DNA of 12,718 nt from assembly GCA_026770585.1 (NCBI GenBank), contig MU646901.1:90762-103479 (forward strand). Direction: 5' to 3'. The stretch's first letter is position 1; every line of letters begins with the position of its first letter. A program made the translations under genes and the position numbers. This DNA is from Baffinella frigidus. Lineage: Eukaryota; Cryptophyceae; Cryptomonadales; Baffinellaceae. Positions 12,104-12,718 of this stretch are shown here, piece by piece. The notes beneath the pieces were generated by a model. The model was not told the DNA's origin. It worked only from the letters and a program-made list of their open reading frames with translations, and did not search any database.

Positions 12104-12173
12104 AATCGGGGGGTGTCGCTGAGAGCTGGTAGCTGCATGCGCATCTGGTGCCGGCCGCGTGCGAGAGCTGGTA

Positions 12174-12290
12174 CAGGGGTACCTCGCGCATAAGAAACCT
12201 TCTCCCCCTAGGACCCTACAGTAGGACTATGCCTAGGGCCCTATGGTGATCCTAGGGGGGCGGCGGTTTCTTGTGAGCGAGGTACCCCTG
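12174..12290. mobile_element. TA-type MITE, CAGGGGTACC family, copy 3
   Basis: Ends CAGGGGTACCTCGCGCATAA and GTGAGCGAGGTACCCCTG, flanked by TA at 12172-12173 and 12291-12292. The interior CCTAGGACCCTACAGTAGG pairs with CCTATGGTGATCCTAGG. 117 bp. Confidence 0.9.
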
Positions 12291-12364
12291 TATCGTAGCC
12301 CGGTCGACGGCAACAAGGCGGTCAACGAAGCCATCTCGGTCCATCTATTCTCGCGGTACTAATT
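12258..12364 (+). pseudogene. Coding-like fragment in frame with the MITE end
   Basis: From the right repeat of the element the plus strand reads RFLVSEVPLY and continues RSPVDGNKAVNEAISVHLFS then RY, stopping at TAA (12360-12362). No start codon. The C-terminal VHLFSRY-stop recurs in the following tandem copy (about 12450-12472) with one synonymous difference (CTA/TTA). Possibly a chance open stretch, or a gene fragment beside which the element inserted. Confidence 0.28.
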
Positions 12365-12540
12365 AACAACTGCTCGGTACAAACACATGTTATCCACGGT
12401 ACAATTAACCTGCGTCGCGCCGAGGATTGCAGTGGGCTTCGCAGACCGGTCCATTTATTCTCGCGGTACTAATTAACAACTGCTCGGTACAAAGACTTGT
12501 TATTAACCGACATTTCGACCGGATGTCGCGCCGAGGATGT
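12337..12540 (+). repeat. ~110-bp tandem duplication
   Basis: CGGTCCATCTATTCTCGCGG then TACTAATTAACAACTGCTCG begins at 12337 and again at 12447. Both units end with GTCGCGCCGAGGAT (about 12414 and 12525). Unit length is about 110 bp with roughly 45 bp of diverged middle. Confidence 0.85.
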
Positions 12541-12597
12541 AGCTGCAGCCGCATCTGGTGCCCGCCGCGGCGCGCGTCAGTGCGACCTTTAGGGGTC

Positions 12598-12627
12598 GTT
12601 TAGGGGTCGCACATGCGACCCCTAAAC
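12598..12627. repeat. 30-bp telomere-strand-switch palindrome
   Basis: GTTTAGGGGTCGCA, two bases, TGCGACCCCTAAAC: perfect 14-bp arms. Left of its centre the DNA is G-strand telomere-like, right of it C-strand. It also duplicates the GTGCGACCCCT junction motif in both orientations. Confidence 0.9.
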
Positions 12628-12718
12628 CCCAAACCCCAAACCCCAAACCCAAAACCCAAAACCCAAAACCCAAAACCCAAAACCCAAAACCCAAAACCCC
12701 AAACCCCAAACCCCAAAC
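12611..12718 (-). repeat. CCCCAAA / CCCAAAA array at window end
   Basis: CCCTAAA once, CCCCAAA units, about seven uninterrupted CCCAAAA units, then CCCCAAA again to the end. All are seven-base variants of CCCTAAA. The array may continue beyond the window. Confidence 0.95.

Noticed and set aside
1206-12718. CRISPR array
   Set aside because: Repeats are telomere-like, minisatellite or foldback in nature; none has regular unique spacers between conserved repeats of 24-40 bp, and the context is eukaryotic.
1-12718. tRNA, rRNA or small structured RNA genes
   Set aside because: I looked for a TPsiC arm (GGTTCGANTCC type) with matching acceptor stem and for rRNA landmarks and found none. This visual search can miss degenerate copies.

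Overview
The window is non-coding, repeat-dominated eukaryotic DNA. Its dominant short repeat is the seven-base TTTAGGG / CCCTAAA telomere motif of green plants, many algae and some protists, together with one- and two-base variants. With a GC-rich background, many tiny inverted-repeat elements and no bacterial-style gene order, a unicellular alga or related protist is the best guess; I cannot name a species. No complete, recognisable gene, tRNA, rRNA or transposase is visible. The long open frames in the first 1.7 kb are read-through of seven-base repeats.

Layout. 1-1920: degenerate TTTAGGG, TGTATGG and TGTAGGG arrays, a 41-bp tandem repeat and a duplicated block carrying a small hairpin. 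1921-5200: a mosaic of short inverted-repeat elements inserted between diverged direct repeats, several of which read like pieces of old protein-coding exons. 5200-8060: a CGCTAAA/CGCTGAA array, dispersed repeats of about 90 bp, a perfect 42-bp palindrome, a 30-bp minisatellite and three adjacent foldback sequences. 8060-9870: a foldback with a nested element, then a GC-rich stretch with weak coding and splice-like signals. 9870-12718: a further element, C-strand telomere-like arrays, an AT-rich satellite with five GC-rich boxes, three more elements, a tandem duplication, and a final CCCAAAA/CCCCAAA array reaching the window end.

The most informative result concerns the small elements. Seven insertions of 120-170 bp (1380, 2243, 3958, 5052, 8304, 9976 and 11963) have exact 4-bp target duplications (ACCC, ACAC, TTAG, GTAT, ACCC, AATC, AATC), and almost all their termini fit 5'-T-N-A-T. 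They belong to five TIR types, yet two types share the same internal core. A second group (1921, 2898, 4206, 11689, 12174) is consistent with TA target duplications, and most of its members share a CCTAGGACC-type core. This looks like a community of non-autonomous DNA transposons (MITEs) mobilised by at least two transposase types encoded elsewhere. The insertions lie within a telomere-like repeat landscape whose polarity (TTTAGGG left, CCCTAAA right) is opposite to that of a normal chromosome and resembles a head-to-head join.
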